Assembly (NCBI GenBank): GCA_949358305.1 | Contig: OX442314.1 | Span: forward strand, 9,973,060-10,037,059 | DNA: 64,000 bases | Reading direction: 5' to 3' | From: Strigamia acuminata | Lineage: Eukaryota; Arthropoda; Chilopoda; Geophilomorpha; Linotaeniidae | Translations under genes and position numbers: made by a program | Part shown: piece after piece, positions 25,250 through 37,008 of the stretch | Layout of the letters: each line of letters begins with the position of its first letter | Position numbering within the stretch: the first letter of the stretch is position 1 | The notes under the pieces: model-generated | What the model was told of the DNA's origin: nothing | The model's database searches: none | Seen by the model: the letters and a program-made list of their open reading frames with translations, nothing else

Positions 25250-27883
25250 TTAAATTTGCGTTTCAGTGCTGCTGGACGTCGAGCCAGCTCTTGACCAGCA
25301 ATGGACACTCGTCCGGTCATAACTAGAATTCGAACACTCGCTCATGGTCCTCGAATTGACCACTCCAACCGAAGACATTTGGCTCCACGTGGCCGCCGAC
25401 TCTAAATTCTGATAAAAATGAGTTTGTGTTCCCTTTTCCGACGACACGTGATCGGCTCGGACGCTCCTACAAAGGCACATTTGGTGCTTTTTGGCGCTGC
25501 GTTCCTTGGCCCTTTCTTCCAGCACTTTGGCCATCACGGCAGCGGACACGAGGTCGTTGTTCCTCGTGTTCATGTTGTCGTCGTCCTCGATGAAGCGCTC
25601 CACTTTGCTCTGGTTCACCGAGTAGACCATGGCCGTGGGGGGGAACGTGGGGATGGGCACGCGGATGGTCCGCACTTCGGCCACGGGCGAAGCGTTGTTG
25701 TTTTGATTCAGGGTTAGGTCGCGACGTTTAAGGTTGAGGTGGTGTTTCACCTTTTGCTGCAGGTCTGCGGGCAGCTGCAAATGGGAAATAAAAAGTGAGA
25801 ATGGGGATTTGTTTTGTGCGTTTTTGGAGTCGTGGCGAGGCAATTTGGCACATTGGAAGCTTTAAAATGGATATTTTTGGATGATAATAGTGGAACTTTT
25901 AAGTCTAGAAATTCATTTCTGAGGCAGATAAATGTTTTTAAGCAGAAAAGTGTCGTTTTAGGCACTAAATATCCATTTTGGTTGCAGTGATTTGATGAGA
26001 AATGATTTTTGAAGGCAAAAATTTGACTTATTTTTGATAAAAATGCAACTTTTAAGTCTAAAAATGCGACTTTTAAGGCTAAAAATACGACTTTTAAGTC
26101 TAAAGGTTCATTTTTAAGATACAAGAATGTCGTTTCAGGCACAAATATGTCGTATTAAACATAAAAAGTCGTTTTAGACTCAAAATTAGCCTTTCCTGCG
26201 AAAAGAAATGCATTTTTGCATAAAAAAATATTTTTTAAGCACAAAACTGTCTTTTTATGCACAGAAATATATTTTTAGGCACAGAAAATGTATTTTTATG
26301 TACAGAAAATGTATTTTTAAGCGCAGAAAATGTATTTTTAGGCACAAAAATGTCAATTTAGGCACAAAAATGTCTTCCAGGCACAAAAATTGACATTTTT
26401 TTAGGTAAAAATACATTTTTATGTACAAAATGCACGTTTAGAAAAGAGGAAAAGTGCAGAAATGACATTTGTACATAGAAAAACAGTTTTGTTTTTGTTT
26501 GTCAAGGTGCCGGGTGTGATTGGCGCCTCCTTGCCACGACGCCGTGTTAACTCTTACAGAATCCACTCGGTGGGATACAAAATTCGACGGTTTGCACTGT
26601 AGTAACTGCACTGCTAAGCTGCAATCGCTCCTGTACCGCTCCTGTTTCATCAAATTCATCAAATTCATCAAATTTTTTCGTAAAACCAAATAATTATTTA
26701 CATTTTCCTCCTCCAGTTCTGTTATCGAAACTCGCGCATCGACCAGACGCGTCGTAACTTCCGACAAATCTTTGGTCAGCGAAGACTTCTCCGTTTCGTA
26801 TTTATCGACCTGAACGACAATTTATCAATAAAATAATGCAAATAAAAAAATTTAAAAATAAATAAATTGTTACAATTTTTAATAATTTATCTTCTAATCC
26901 TTGATTAACCTTCTGTAACTTCTTATGACTGTCGTATAATCTGAAAAATAAATTAATTAATTTTTAAAAAAAAAATTAGCAAATATTTTATCCATTTTTC
27001 TCGACAAATTAAAATAGACATTCGTCAAATTTGTTGAAATTCATTAGAAAAATGATTGAATTTATTGAAATTCATTAGAAAAATGATTGAATTTATTGAA
27101 ATTCATTAGAAAAATGATTGAATTTATTGAAATTCATTAGAAAAATTATTGAATTTATTGAAATTCATTAGAAATATGATTGAATTTATTGATATTCATC
27201 GGTAAAATGATTGAATTTATTGATATTCATCAGTAAAATGGTCGAATTTATCAAAATTCATTTTAAAAAATGGTCGAATTTATCAAAATTCATCAGAAAA
27301 GTCGTCAAATTTATCAAAATTCATCAGAAAAGTCGTCAAATTTATCAAAATTCATCAGAAAAGTCGTCAAATTTATCAAAATTTATCAAATTTTCTTAAA
27401 TTTAATAAAAAATTTCTTGAATTTCATCGAACCCTCGTCAAATTTCCCCAAAATTTATCATAAAAATGACCAAATTCATTGAAATTCATCAAACTTTTCT
27501 CGAATTTCACAAAAAAAACACTTAAATTTTATCAAAAACCTTGAAATCTCTCTCAATTACCGTTCATACTTCTCCTGCCAATGACTAATCTCCTCCTTAA
27601 GAGCAAAATACTCCCCATTTGGATATTTATTCGCTTGTAAAATAACATTAGTGTCCATTTGCATGACATGATTTTCGCTCTCCATCAACTTCTTTTTTAA
27701 TTCCTCAATCTCCTGATGCAAATGTAAACTATTATTGTTGAAACACGAATTGCAGTGACATCCACATTCCTACAAAAAAACAAATAAATAAATAAATACA
27801 AAATAAATCAATCAAAAAAATCAATTTTTTTCACCAAAAACACGAAAATTCGCAATTACCTTGCACCCATAGCTCAATTCCAT
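25250..27883 (-). CDS. TJAP1/BEGAIN-type coiled-coil protein with a PDZ-binding C-terminus
   Basis: Minus-strand exons: 27883-27860, 27769-27561, 26940-26874, 26809-26702, 26641-26558, 25774-25250; 338 residues. The N-terminus has a cysteine cluster (CKECGCHCNSCF), then a coiled coil to about residue 165 (QEIEELKKKLMESENHVM; KKLQKVNQGLEDKLLKI). The run NERYRSDCSLAVQLLQC, then KPSNFVSHRVDSLPADLQQK, closely parallels vertebrate TJAP1 (tight junction associated protein 1). Later AAVMAKVLEE and VRIP-like patches also match that protein. The tail is Ser/Thr-rich and ends STETQI, a class I PDZ ligand (T-x-I). TJAP1 is a junction and Golgi-associated adaptor; a polarity role here is inference. Alternative start: the first exon may begin at acceptor 27905, giving LVSLAYI before my Met, fed from an upstream exon with ATG at 28108. 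Confidence 0.8.
25850..26450 (-). repeat. Degenerate intronic repeat in the TJAP1-like gene
   Basis: Repeats of AAAAATGCGACTTTTAAGGC and AGGCACAAAAATGTC-like units, about 21-25 bp, between the exons at 25774 and 26558. Confidence 0.7.
27000..27540 (-). repeat. Tandem repeat in the TJAP1-like intron
   Basis: Copies of GAATTTATTGAAATTCATTAGAAAAATGATT (about 31 bp) turn into copies of AAATTTATCAAAATTCATCAGAAAAGTCGTC. A-rich on plus, so T-rich in the sense direction of the minus-strand gene. Confidence 0.85.
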
Positions 27884-28762
27884 TATGTACGCGAGCGACA
27901 CGAGCCTGAAATCAAATTGTCAGACATATGGCACTTTATTACGATTATCTAATCACGGGAAATCGAAATCACTTCACACGTCATCGGTAGAAAATTTATT
28001 ACAAATATCTGGCCGTTGCCGAAGTCATTTCAAGAGCGAAGCCAAAATAAACCCCAAAATCCTCTCTTTTTCACCGTATTTAACACCAGCTGAACTAAAA
28101 TCCGCCATAATCAAATCCCCCACGCCTAAAAACACCAGAAAAATCACCTTTAATTTCTTTCCGAATCAATCCCGTGCGTCTGCAAAGAAAAATCTGAAAT
28201 GTTGACGATCAATGACGTTGAGGAAGACGCCATCGTGTCATCACATTAAATAGCGAACGAATCCCAAGCTGAAAATCCTACCAACAGAACAAATTCTTGA
28301 TTGCTTAATCCACTCGACTTGTGCTGTAACCGCCACCGTAATGTACTGGGAGTTAATAAAACGTATTTTTCGAAATTATTTTATTTTTTCAAATATTTTT
28401 TTCAATTTATAAATAAATAACAAAAAGCAACAAAATGTGTATTCTTCCAAGAATTTTACATCTCGTAACAGAATTAAAATGAGAAAGATGCGGGAAGATG
28501 CCATAATGTAATTTCATTAAATTCCGAACAAATCCCAAGCTTAAAATTCTACTAATAGAACAAATCACCACGTTGCTTAATCCACCCGACCTGTGTAATA
28601 ACAGTCGCCGTTCCGTACATATGACGTAATATCTTACGCACGACTGTACTGGAAACTGACAAACGTATTTTTCGCGTCCGCCACGGGATTAAATCAACCC
28701 GTGCTGACTTACCATCGATTCAAAGTGTCTTTCGTCCACCTTGAGACCACAGACCCCTCAAA
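27884..28762. promoter_or_regulatory. Divergent intergenic region, TJAP1-like (-) and TBP (+), with a direct duplication
   Basis: 880 bp between the two start codons. About 28222-28372 and 28485-28672 are diverged direct copies: both carry GAAGA-GCCAT, CGAAC-AATCCCAAGCT, GCTTAATCCAC-CGAC-TGTG and a shared end at ACGTATTTTTCG. No TATA box is obvious. Because the copies sit in the presumed shared promoter region, either may hold promoter elements. Confidence 0.55.
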
Positions 28763-30361
28763 ATGGACCCCTTGACAACCAGCCCTGCCCCGTTTAACTT
28801 ACCTAGCCTCGGCACCCCGTACAATCTCCTGCAAGACGACGAAAACATCGCAATTTCCCCATTTCACCACCAGTCAACTCAACCGCAACAACAGGACCAA
28901 CAAACAACACAAACATCTCAAAATGTCATTACAACAGTGCAAAGTCAACGGACACCCACGACCCAATATGGGTCTCAAACACTCACCCAACCACAAACAG
29001 TTCGTAGCAATTTTTCAGCGATTTTTCGCATTTTTTGCGGTTTTTTCGCATTGTTAACGTTTCTCGCATTGTTGTTGCAGCAAAACATCATGTCACCGGC
29101 ATTATCGACACATCTGGGGTCCGGGATACCGTCTATATCATTTCCATCGACGCCTGGACATCCGATGACCCCCTTGACACCAGTTACACCTTCGTCTGCA
29201 GATCCGGGCATCGTTCCGCAATTACAGTTGGGTTTTTTTGGGTTTTTTGGGTGGAATTTGGGTTTGATTGTTTGTTTTTTGTTTGTAGGAATATAGTTAG
29301 TACTGTTAATTTGGGATGTAAGTTGGATTTGAAGAAAATAGCCCTTCATGCGAGGAATGCCGAGTATAACCCGAAACGGTTTGCGGCTGTGATAATGCGG
29401 ATTCGGGAACCGAGGACGACGGCGCTGATTTTTAGTTCGGGGAAGATGGTTTGTACGGGGGCGAAGAGGTAATTTTTTGGGTTTTGTTTTTTTTGGGCTT
29501 GTATTTTTATTTATTTGTTTGTTTTGGTTTTTTTTTAGTGAGGAGCAGTCGAGACTTGCAGCGAGGAAGTACGCTAGGATAGTACAAAAGTTAGGGTTTG
29601 AAGTGAGTTTTGCGATACAATTTGTGATTTTTGACGTATTTTGACAAATTTTCGACTTAACTCGGCGAATTTTTGTTATAATTTACAATTTTTGACGAAT
29701 TTTCGTTATAATTTGCGATTTTTGACGAATTTTTCGACTTAATTTGACGAAATTTTCCTAAAATATTGGATTTTTGATAAAATTTGGGATTTTTGAGATG
29801 TTTTTCGACTTAATTTGACGAAATTTTCTTATAATTTTGGATTTTTGAGATATTTTTCGACTTAATTGGACGAATTTTCGATAAAATTTGGGATTTTTGA
29901 CGAATTTTCGTCAAAAATTAAGATATTTAAGAAGTTCTGACGAATTTTTTAAATTCCCAACAATTTTTAACCCAAATATTCTCACAAACCTTTTCCAAAA
30001 ATATCAAATTTCACCTTTTTACTTCGCAGGCTAAATTCTTAGACTTCAAAATCCAAAACATGGTCGGAAGTTGCGACGTTAAATTCCCAATCCGCCTCGA
30101 AGGACTCGTGCTAGCCCACAACCAATTCTCAAGCTACGAACCAGAACTATTCCCCGGACTCATCTACCGCATGGTCAAACCCCGCATCGTCCTCCTCATC
30201 TTCGTATCCGGAAAAGTTGTCCTAACAGGTAAAACAAACAAACAAATACAAATTCAAATTTCTAATTCCCAATTCCCTCACCAGGTGCCAAAGTGCGGTC
30301 AGAAATCTACGAAGCATTTGATAACATTTACCCCATACTAAAAAGCTTTAAGAAACAATAA
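28763..30361 (+). CDS. TBP: TATA-box-binding protein
   Basis: General transcription factor that nucleates TFIID and serves Pol I, II and III. Exons 28763-28999, 29081-29226, 29289-29468, 29539-29602, 30030-30228, 30285-30361; 300 residues. The first 125 residues are a Gln/Thr/Pro/Ser-rich activation-type domain ([14 protein letters not shown]) ending [20 protein letters not shown], a conserved TBP feature. The saddle core is complete: [91 protein letters not shown] and ILKSFKKQ. All four DNA-intercalating phenylalanine positions (RFAAV, ALIF, ELFPG, LLIF) are Phe. A TBP paralogue follows at 35646. Confidence 0.98.
29620..30020 (+). repeat. Repeat-filled TBP intron 4
   Basis: Degenerate units of GACGAATTTTCGTTATAATTTGCGATTTTT, about 30 bp, T-rich on the sense strand. 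Confidence 0.75.
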
Positions 30362-30793
30362 CGGAGCCATTTTGATTTTTCTACTCAAACCTTACCGGCA
30401 CTCAAGACGAAAATTATTCGAAAACGTAATTTAAAACATCTTTTTTCTAATATTTTTTTTTTGCGAGGCGGAAATCATCGGAAAAGGAATTTTTTTCTTA
30501 CACAAATGTAAATAAATTCCTTGTAATTATTAAATAATAAAAAAAAAAGAAAAAAACACTTTTCAAGAAAAGATGGCGTCAAATCGATTTACATTTTTAA
30601 TGTGACTAGTTTAGTGTAAAAATTTGTTCATCTCGCGCACTATTTCCTCCACATGTTGGAATAAATAAAACAAATTAAGTAAAAATACAACTGCCAACGA
30701 AATCCGACGAATATAATGGGTTTGTTTTTTTTTAAAACGTATATACATTGATGCAACGCTTCAGTCAGCATTTTTTAAAACGAAAATTAGAAT
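30362..30793. other. Convergent 3' UTR region of TBP and TMEM87
   Basis: AT-rich, non-coding; possible TBP polyadenylation signals (AATAAA-like TAAATAATAAAAA near 30530 and AATAAA near 30661). Nothing else seen. Confidence 0.5.
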
Positions 30794-33700
30794 TTAATTC
30801 ATTTTGGACATTTCGAATTTAGTCGTCATTATTTCCTGCGAGAAAAACATACAAAAATCGATTAAAACGTCGTTTTAAAGCCCCAAAACCGATCAAAACG
30901 TACTTCGTCGGAGTCCAGTAAGCTCGGCAAAGCCCTAAAACGGATAAAACGAGTATAAAACGAACGTAAAAATTGGAAATAACTGCATTTTAGACACTTA
31001 CACGTCGCTTATGCCCGATGGAATGTTTTCGTCTATCCATTTCAGGTCTTCTTCCTGTTAAAACGAAATGCATTAAGACGGGAATGAATTTAAATTCTCG
31101 TTTTAACGAACCACTCCTTTGGTCACGTGATTTTGATTTTTGTTTCCCCTCATTTTCATCCCGTCTGAAATGAAAAATCGTTATTTTACGACCGATTGGA
31201 GGTTTAAAACGGAGTTAAAACGGAATTAAAACGCACCAAATGCGTCTGGAAGAGGTATTTCTTCGTCTTCTTCGTCGTCGTCGGGCGCGTCCAATAAGGG
31301 AGTGAAGGCGAACCTGATTAGAGCGGAAGTGGTTGATTATTTTCGTTGGGAATGAAGGAAGTTGTGCGTGTACCTTTGGTTGTTGTTGGTGGGGCGCCAT
31401 AGGATCATAATAACGAGTAGAATAACTGAGAAAAACAGCCGCCAATACGCCTCGTCGATCCACAGCTCTTTCCAATCCTGAAAGATTGATTGAAATCAAC
31501 GATTGGGTAATAACGGAATTTTAAATTTTCTTGGTTCAATGAAGAAATCATTGCGCAAATGCAAAAATGTATACGAATTTTTCGTATTTGCGCTTATTCA
31601 ATGCATTTAACCACACAAAATATTCATCTGTGCTCTTTTTAGGGCTACGATTTATTTTTCGTGGCATAAAGTTCATTTTTCGTGTCATAAAATTAGAAAA
31701 ATTTATTTTTCTGCTTAAAAAATGCATTTTTCTGCTTAAAAAATTTATTTTTCTGCTTAAAAAATGCATTTTTCTGCTTAAAAAATGCATTTTTCTGCTT
31801 AAAAAATTTATTTTTCTGCTTAAAAAATTTATTTTTCTGCTTAAAAAATGCATTTTTCTGCTTAAAAAATGCATTTTTCTGCTTAAAAAATGCATTTTTC
31901 TGCTTAAAAAATGTATTTTTCTGTTTAAAAATTCATTTTTCTGCTAAAAAAATTAATGTGTGCCAAAAAATGCATTATTACACTTAAAAACTGCATTTTT
32001 ATGCTAAATAGTGTATATTACACGCTAACAACTGCACTTTAACTCCGAAAATACCATCAAAAACTCGTGCCACCTCAATAAACCAACTCACATTAATACA
32101 TCTCAACCCCTGGTACGTCCGCAACGACCAAATCATAAACGCAACCGATGCTAAAACAAACAAACAAAACCGACAATTAAAAAAAAACATTAATCAACTC
32201 CAATCCCACTTACCCACAACCGCAAATATTAAAGTGTTCGTAAAATGCCTGTACAGATTCAACTTGACGATGTTCCTTCTGAGCCGCAACGTCCGCGTCG
32301 TCTGCACCAAACTCGTAAATATCCAGTAACAAATAAACGAATCTAACACGGCCAACGAGATAGTGGCCAACCAAAACTGGTGATACGGGTCGTTCCTCAC
32401 TCCCAGAACCCGCATTAAACCTTCGACTAAACTCAGAATGAAGTATAAGGCACCAACGCCTACGACTCGATGCAGTAACGGCCCCAATCGCGGCCTGAAA
32501 TTCAAATTTTTTCAAATTTAACGCAAAAAATGATCGTTTAAATTCAAATACGCACTTTACGATTCCGAATCCGAGGCTAACTATTATTATTAGCATTCGT
32601 GCTAATGTACGTTTCAAGCAGGAAACTATTTCCGCGGCTATTACGGCGCCTCGGACTGAAAATGGAGAATTTATTTCGGTTTTATTGATTTTGGGTTTTG
32701 ACACCAGGCGCCACTCGTACCAGATTTTCCAGTGTTGTTGAGTGCTTGATATTCGCCGAAAAATACGGCTTTTTCGAGCATGCCCAAGAAAATGACTCCG
32801 CCGATCCAGAATTGGATCCGGAGCAGATCTCGCCACTGACACGCCGATATGATCAACCATCCGATACCGTAAAATACATACACAACGCACATTGTGCCGT
32901 AAAACTGTAAAGTTGAAACGATAAACTTAAAGAAATGTGTATATTAACTGGAGGGCCGGCTAACACTCGAAAGGCATTATCGGAACAATGACATTTGGGC
33001 CAAAATTCACGATTTACTGCAGGAAATGATGAAAAATGTCATTTTTGCGTAAAATGCACTTTCTAAGCACAAAATAGCATTCTCAGACATAAATTGCACT
33101 GTTTAACATTGAAAATGCACTTTTTAGCTTAAAAAATGCACTTTTTAGCCTAAAAAATGCACTTTTTAGCTAAAAAATGCACTTTTTAGCTAAAAAATGC
33201 ACTTTTTAGCTTAAAAAATGCACTTTTTAGCTTAAAAATGCACTTTTTAGCTTAAAAATGCACTTTTTAGCTAAAAAAATGCACTTTTTAGCTTAAAAAA
33301 TGCACTTTTAGCTTAAAAAATGCACTTTTTAGCTTAAAAAATGCACTTTTTAGCTGAAAAAATGCACTTTTTAGCTTAGAAAATGCACATTTTAGCATTA
33401 AGAATGCACTTTCTATTACAAAAATAGACTTTTTAGTATAAAAAAGCCTAAAAAATCTGTTTCTAAAGGGATTTAATCATTAATTTTCTTTGCCGGCCCT
33501 GATTTACACGTATTTACAGGTAACAGAGGCCATTCCGTCGCAGATAAATATCCATCCGGTCCTTTGATTTCGATTTCAACTACAAAAAAAAAAATTACAA
33601 CCATAAAATTTCTCAAATTCTCCAAAAAAAAAAAATATAATAAAATAAAATAAATCAATTCGTTACCACTTGCGCGGAACTGATCTTCGAAATTCACCGG

Positions 33701-35211
33701 CGTGATCAACACCGACACAATCGACACACTGTCAGCCGAATATAAAAGTTGGGGTTGATCGCCATTCTACATAAATAAAAATTAAAAACAAAACAAACAA
33801 AACGCAAAAACTATTTACATTTTTCACCGCATCAACCGTCACTTCATCCGACTTGTTTTTCACACCAACAATTTTCTCCCCAGCCGCCATCTTTAGAGTC
33901 GTCGTCGCCACTTCCGCCTCGCTCGCATCGCCGCCATCTTTGACATCCGAAACATCTCTTTTCCTCTCCCCTTTCGAGCTCGCTTCGGTCACCGCGGACG
34001 ATTTACTCGTCGAACTCGTTTTCTCATCCACTAATTTCGAAATCTTCTCGACTTGAGTCGTGGGCGAACCCACAGGTATCAGTTTGTGTTTAACGAAGTT
34101 ATTCGCATCGAGAGTCTAGAAAAATCGAGAAAAATCGAGAAAAATCGAGAAAATTCCAAACAAAAAATTAAAAAAACGACAAATAAATTCGTCCTAAATA
34201 CATTAAGAACAATAGTGCCGTGCGCAACACAATCGTAAGTGACTATCGGCGCTTCGTTGACGAAATACGACGATTCTTCTTGTATATTATTCAAGTGGAA
34301 ACTGCTCGGATGCTCGTGGAACACCTTCATGTCCTCCAAATCCTACCCAAACACGAAATAAATAAAAATAAACATAAATAAATAGATAATCAGTGGCGTA
34401 GCAATCGGTTTCGCAATATATAACATGAATAAATCGTTTTCTAACCCAAATGCATTCAATTTCGTTTAAAAATGACTCAAAATACGTTAATTTTGGTTGA
34501 AAAAAGGTCCAAAAATTCGTTTTTTAAATGAAAATTGACTTTAAAAGCCTAAAAACCACGAAAAGAAGTAAATTTCGATTGGAAAAAGACCCTAAAATCG
34601 GTTTTCATTTAAAAAACAAGTTAATTTTGGTCTAAAAAATCATTTAAAGTGATTTTTTATACATAAAACTAACTTGAAAAGTGTTAAAAACACAGTTCAA
34701 AAAATTAACCCTAATTCTCTACAAAATATTTAGGAAATTCCCCTCGCGTATTGTCTAGGAAACATTTAAGAAACAACTCAACTTGACCTCTTGCTGCACC
34801 ACTATAATTAATCGCATTTATTTATCCGTTTACCTGAGTTTTATCAAACTGTAAACCACGTTCATAACAAGGTAACAACCACACGATGAATGAAATGTTG
34901 ATTTTTGTTGCTTTTGTACGAGGTTCGTCACAGTTGACTTGATTGTTGAATAAAATGATAATTTTGTGAGTTGTTTGTCACTTTATTTGGGTTTTTATAC
35001 CTTTTATGTGCAGTGCTGAGTTTTTGTATACGACTTTGGATACTGCCACAAAACCGTTGATCTGAAATTAGATTTTAGATATGTCAATTTATTGTTAATT
35101 TTTGGGTAATTGGAGGATTACTTGGTCGACATTGTTTGGCCAAACGCCTTGTTCTGGAAGAGAGAGACAAATGGGAGAAATGAAGGCGAAAACTAGTAAT
35201 ATTGGTTTCAT
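30794..35211 (-). CDS. TMEM87: TMEM87 (GOLD-domain seven-transmembrane protein)
   Basis: Golgi/plasma-membrane protein of the GOST family; vertebrate TMEM87A (Elkin1) has been linked to mechanically evoked currents and Golgi transport. Exons, minus: 35211-35122, 35061-35001, 34937-34834, 34342-34202, 34115-33819, 33766-33667, 33579-33518, 32904-32721, 32655-32556, 32494-32214, 32150-32092, 31477-31374, 31313-31237, 31164-31112, 31054-31002, 30934-30904, 30835-30794; 612 residues. Signal peptide [18 protein letters not shown]; luminal GOLD-like part with NCDEP and WLLPCYERG; exon 5 adds a Ser/Lys/Glu-rich insert of about 65 residues. The seven-TM core follows: [87 protein letters not shown]. 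The acidic tail [21 protein letters not shown] and TKFEMSKMN is diagnostic. Intron 2 is only 63 bp. Confidence 0.95.
31650..32030 (-). repeat. 21-bp tandem array in TMEM87 intron
   Basis: About 12 units of TTTTTCTGCTTAAAAAATGCA or the ATTTA variant (21 bp) between exons at 31477 and 32092. Long open frames on both strands here are artefacts. Confidence 0.9.
33000..33440 (-). repeat. 20-21-bp tandem array in TMEM87 intron
   Basis: About 16 units of TGCACTTTTTAGCTTAAAAA, 20-21 bp, between exons at 32904 and 33518. Confidence 0.9.
34415..34700. repeat. Dispersed repeat copy A (in TMEM87 intron 3)
   Basis: From AATCGTTTTCTAACCCAAAT through ATGCATTCAATTTCGTTTAA to ATAAAACTAACTTGAAAAGT this segment matches 40275-40555 in an NAA30 intron over about 270 bp with scattered substitutions. 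Both copies have the same plus-strand orientation. It looks like a dispersed repeat family, not a local tandem array. Confidence 0.75.
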
Positions 35212-35645
35212 TTCTCGTGATGTAAACGTCATGCCGCTTGGGTTGGGGTAGGACCCACATTCAGTCCCGCACTGTAAATTGTAATCCCGAAGTTAAACAA
35301 TTTATTTATTACGATAAAATTATTTACTTACATTTTAAAAAACGGGTGATTTTTTAAATTGATTGTTTTTGGATTTTAATCAAAAAGATGATTTTTCCGG
35401 TGTTGGGAAATAAGTTTTTTTGGGAGCGTCGTAGTTTCGGTTTCGTATTTTAAAAATAACTTTAAAATTAAATAAATTAAAGCCTTAGCAACAAAATCGT
35501 GTGTTAGAACGTTGAAAACCGATAAAACTTCGATTTTTCATACGTTTATTGATCACATAATCCACCGAAAACAACGAGCTAACGATGTAGTTCGATACCA
35601 ATAGAAAGTGTAGCACTTTGCATTGTTGAAAATAATGAATTAAAA
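35212..35645. promoter_or_regulatory. Divergent promoter region, TMEM87 (-) and TBP paralogue (+)
   Basis: Only 434 bp separate the two start codons. AT-rich, no TATA consensus at a convincing distance. The two genes very likely share this as a bidirectional promoter region. Confidence 0.5.
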
Positions 35646-36861
35646 ATGGCTTCGGTGTCACAATTAGATGCGACCATTACATCACCGCAAGTGGCAATGC
35701 AAACTGAGCCAAAAATCGTGCCTCAAGTCGAGTGAGAATAAAATTAGCACTTGTATGAATTAAAAATAAATAAAAAATCAAAACAATTTCATTTTATCTT
35801 TGTAGAAATGTTATTGCAACAGTAAATCTGTGTTGCAAATTGGATTTAAAGCATATTGTGTCCCACGCAAGAAATGCAGAATACAATCCGAAAAGATTCT
35901 CAGCAGTTGTGATGAGAATTCGAGAGCCAAAATCGACTGCACTTTTGTATTCGTCGGGAAAAATGATTTGCATTGGTGTGAAAAGGTAAATAAATTATAA
36001 AATATAAAAATGTGAGAGGAACAATTGTAATTTGTTGATTTCAGTGAAGAACAGTCACATCTTGCTGCAAGAAAATATGCACGGATTATACAGAAATTAG
36101 GGTTTGAAGCCAAGTTTAGAGATTATAAAATCCAAAACATAGTTGGATCTTTTGATGTCCAGTTTCCAATAAGACTTGAAGGGCTAGTCATTGGACATAG
36201 TCAATTTTGCAGGTATTTTGTGGTTAAAATCGGAAAGAAATATTTATTTTTTGAACCGAAAATTCGTTTTTTGGACCGAAAATTCGTTTTTTGGACCGAA
36301 AATTTATCTTTTGAATCGAAAATTCATCTTTTTGAACGGAAAATCCATCTTTTTGAACAGAAAATTGATATTTTGGACCAAAAATTCATCTTTTCGAACG
36401 GAAAATTCATCTTTTGGATCAAAAATTCAACTTATGGACCGAAAATTCATCTTTTTGAACGGAAAATTCATCTTTTTGAACAGAAAATTCATCTTTTGGA
36501 CCAAAAATTCATCTTTTTGAACGAAAAATTCATCTTTTGGACCAAAAATTCATCTTTTTGAACGAAAAATTCATCTTTTGGATCAAAAATTCAAATTTTT
36601 GGACCAACATTTGGAAGTATTTCTCTTTAATTTCCAGTTATGAGCCGGAATTGTTCCCTGGATTGGTCTATCACATGATCAGACCCAAAATTGTTCTGCT
36701 GATTTTTGTATCTGGAAAAATTGTTGTAACAGGTATAATTTATTTTATTTTTTTACTTTTTTGGGAAATTTAATTTTTTTGTTTTAGGAGCAAAGTATAG
36801 AAGTGAATTGCAAGAAGCTTACAATAATATTTATCCGATTCTAAAAATATACAAAAAATAA
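35646..36861 (+). CDS. TBP paralogue (TBP-related factor) with minimal N-terminus
   Basis: Exons 35646-35731, 35806-35985, 36045-36212, 36638-36732, 36788-36861; 200 residues. Only about 30 residues precede the saddle core ([96 protein letters not shown]). The core is complete and clearly TBP-type. One of the four intercalating positions differs: ALIF of TBP is ALLY here. Intron positions only partly agree with TBP: the junctions before NV/NI, within the Ser after VK/AK, and in TG|AK are shared, but the TBP intron after GFE is absent and a new one splits the Ser before YEPEL. Similar in design to insect TRF1, but orthology cannot be claimed by eye. An independent function is inferred from the intact frame. 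Confidence 0.93.
36235..36615 (+). repeat. Tandem repeat in the TBP-paralogue intron
   Basis: About 18 units of about 20-21 bp: GAAAATTCATCTTTTTGAAC alternating with AAAATTCATCTTTTGGACC. Open frames rich in KFIFLN/WTKN are artefacts. Confidence 0.9.
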
Positions 36862-37008
36862 TAACTTTTATTTTCTCGTTTTATTGTTCTAGTTTTTTTT
36901 TAAATTTTAATTTTTTTAAATTTTAAGTTGCTGGAGAATTAAATTAAATTCTATAATAATAATATTTATAATAAATGTTACATTGTTTTAAATATAAAAT
37001 TAAAGAAA

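Noticed and set aside
27885-28205. Plus-strand ORF of 106 codons upstream of TBP
   Set aside because: It overlaps the 5' end of the minus-strand TJAP1-like gene, whose exons are supported by homology; no similarity in the plus reading.
35001-35061. A 20-nt intron or selenocysteine-like TGA in TMEM87 exon 2
   Set aside because: A 63-nt intron from 35000 to 34938 with the acceptor ATCAAG removes the stop and restores the family sequence IK-VNCDEP in phase.
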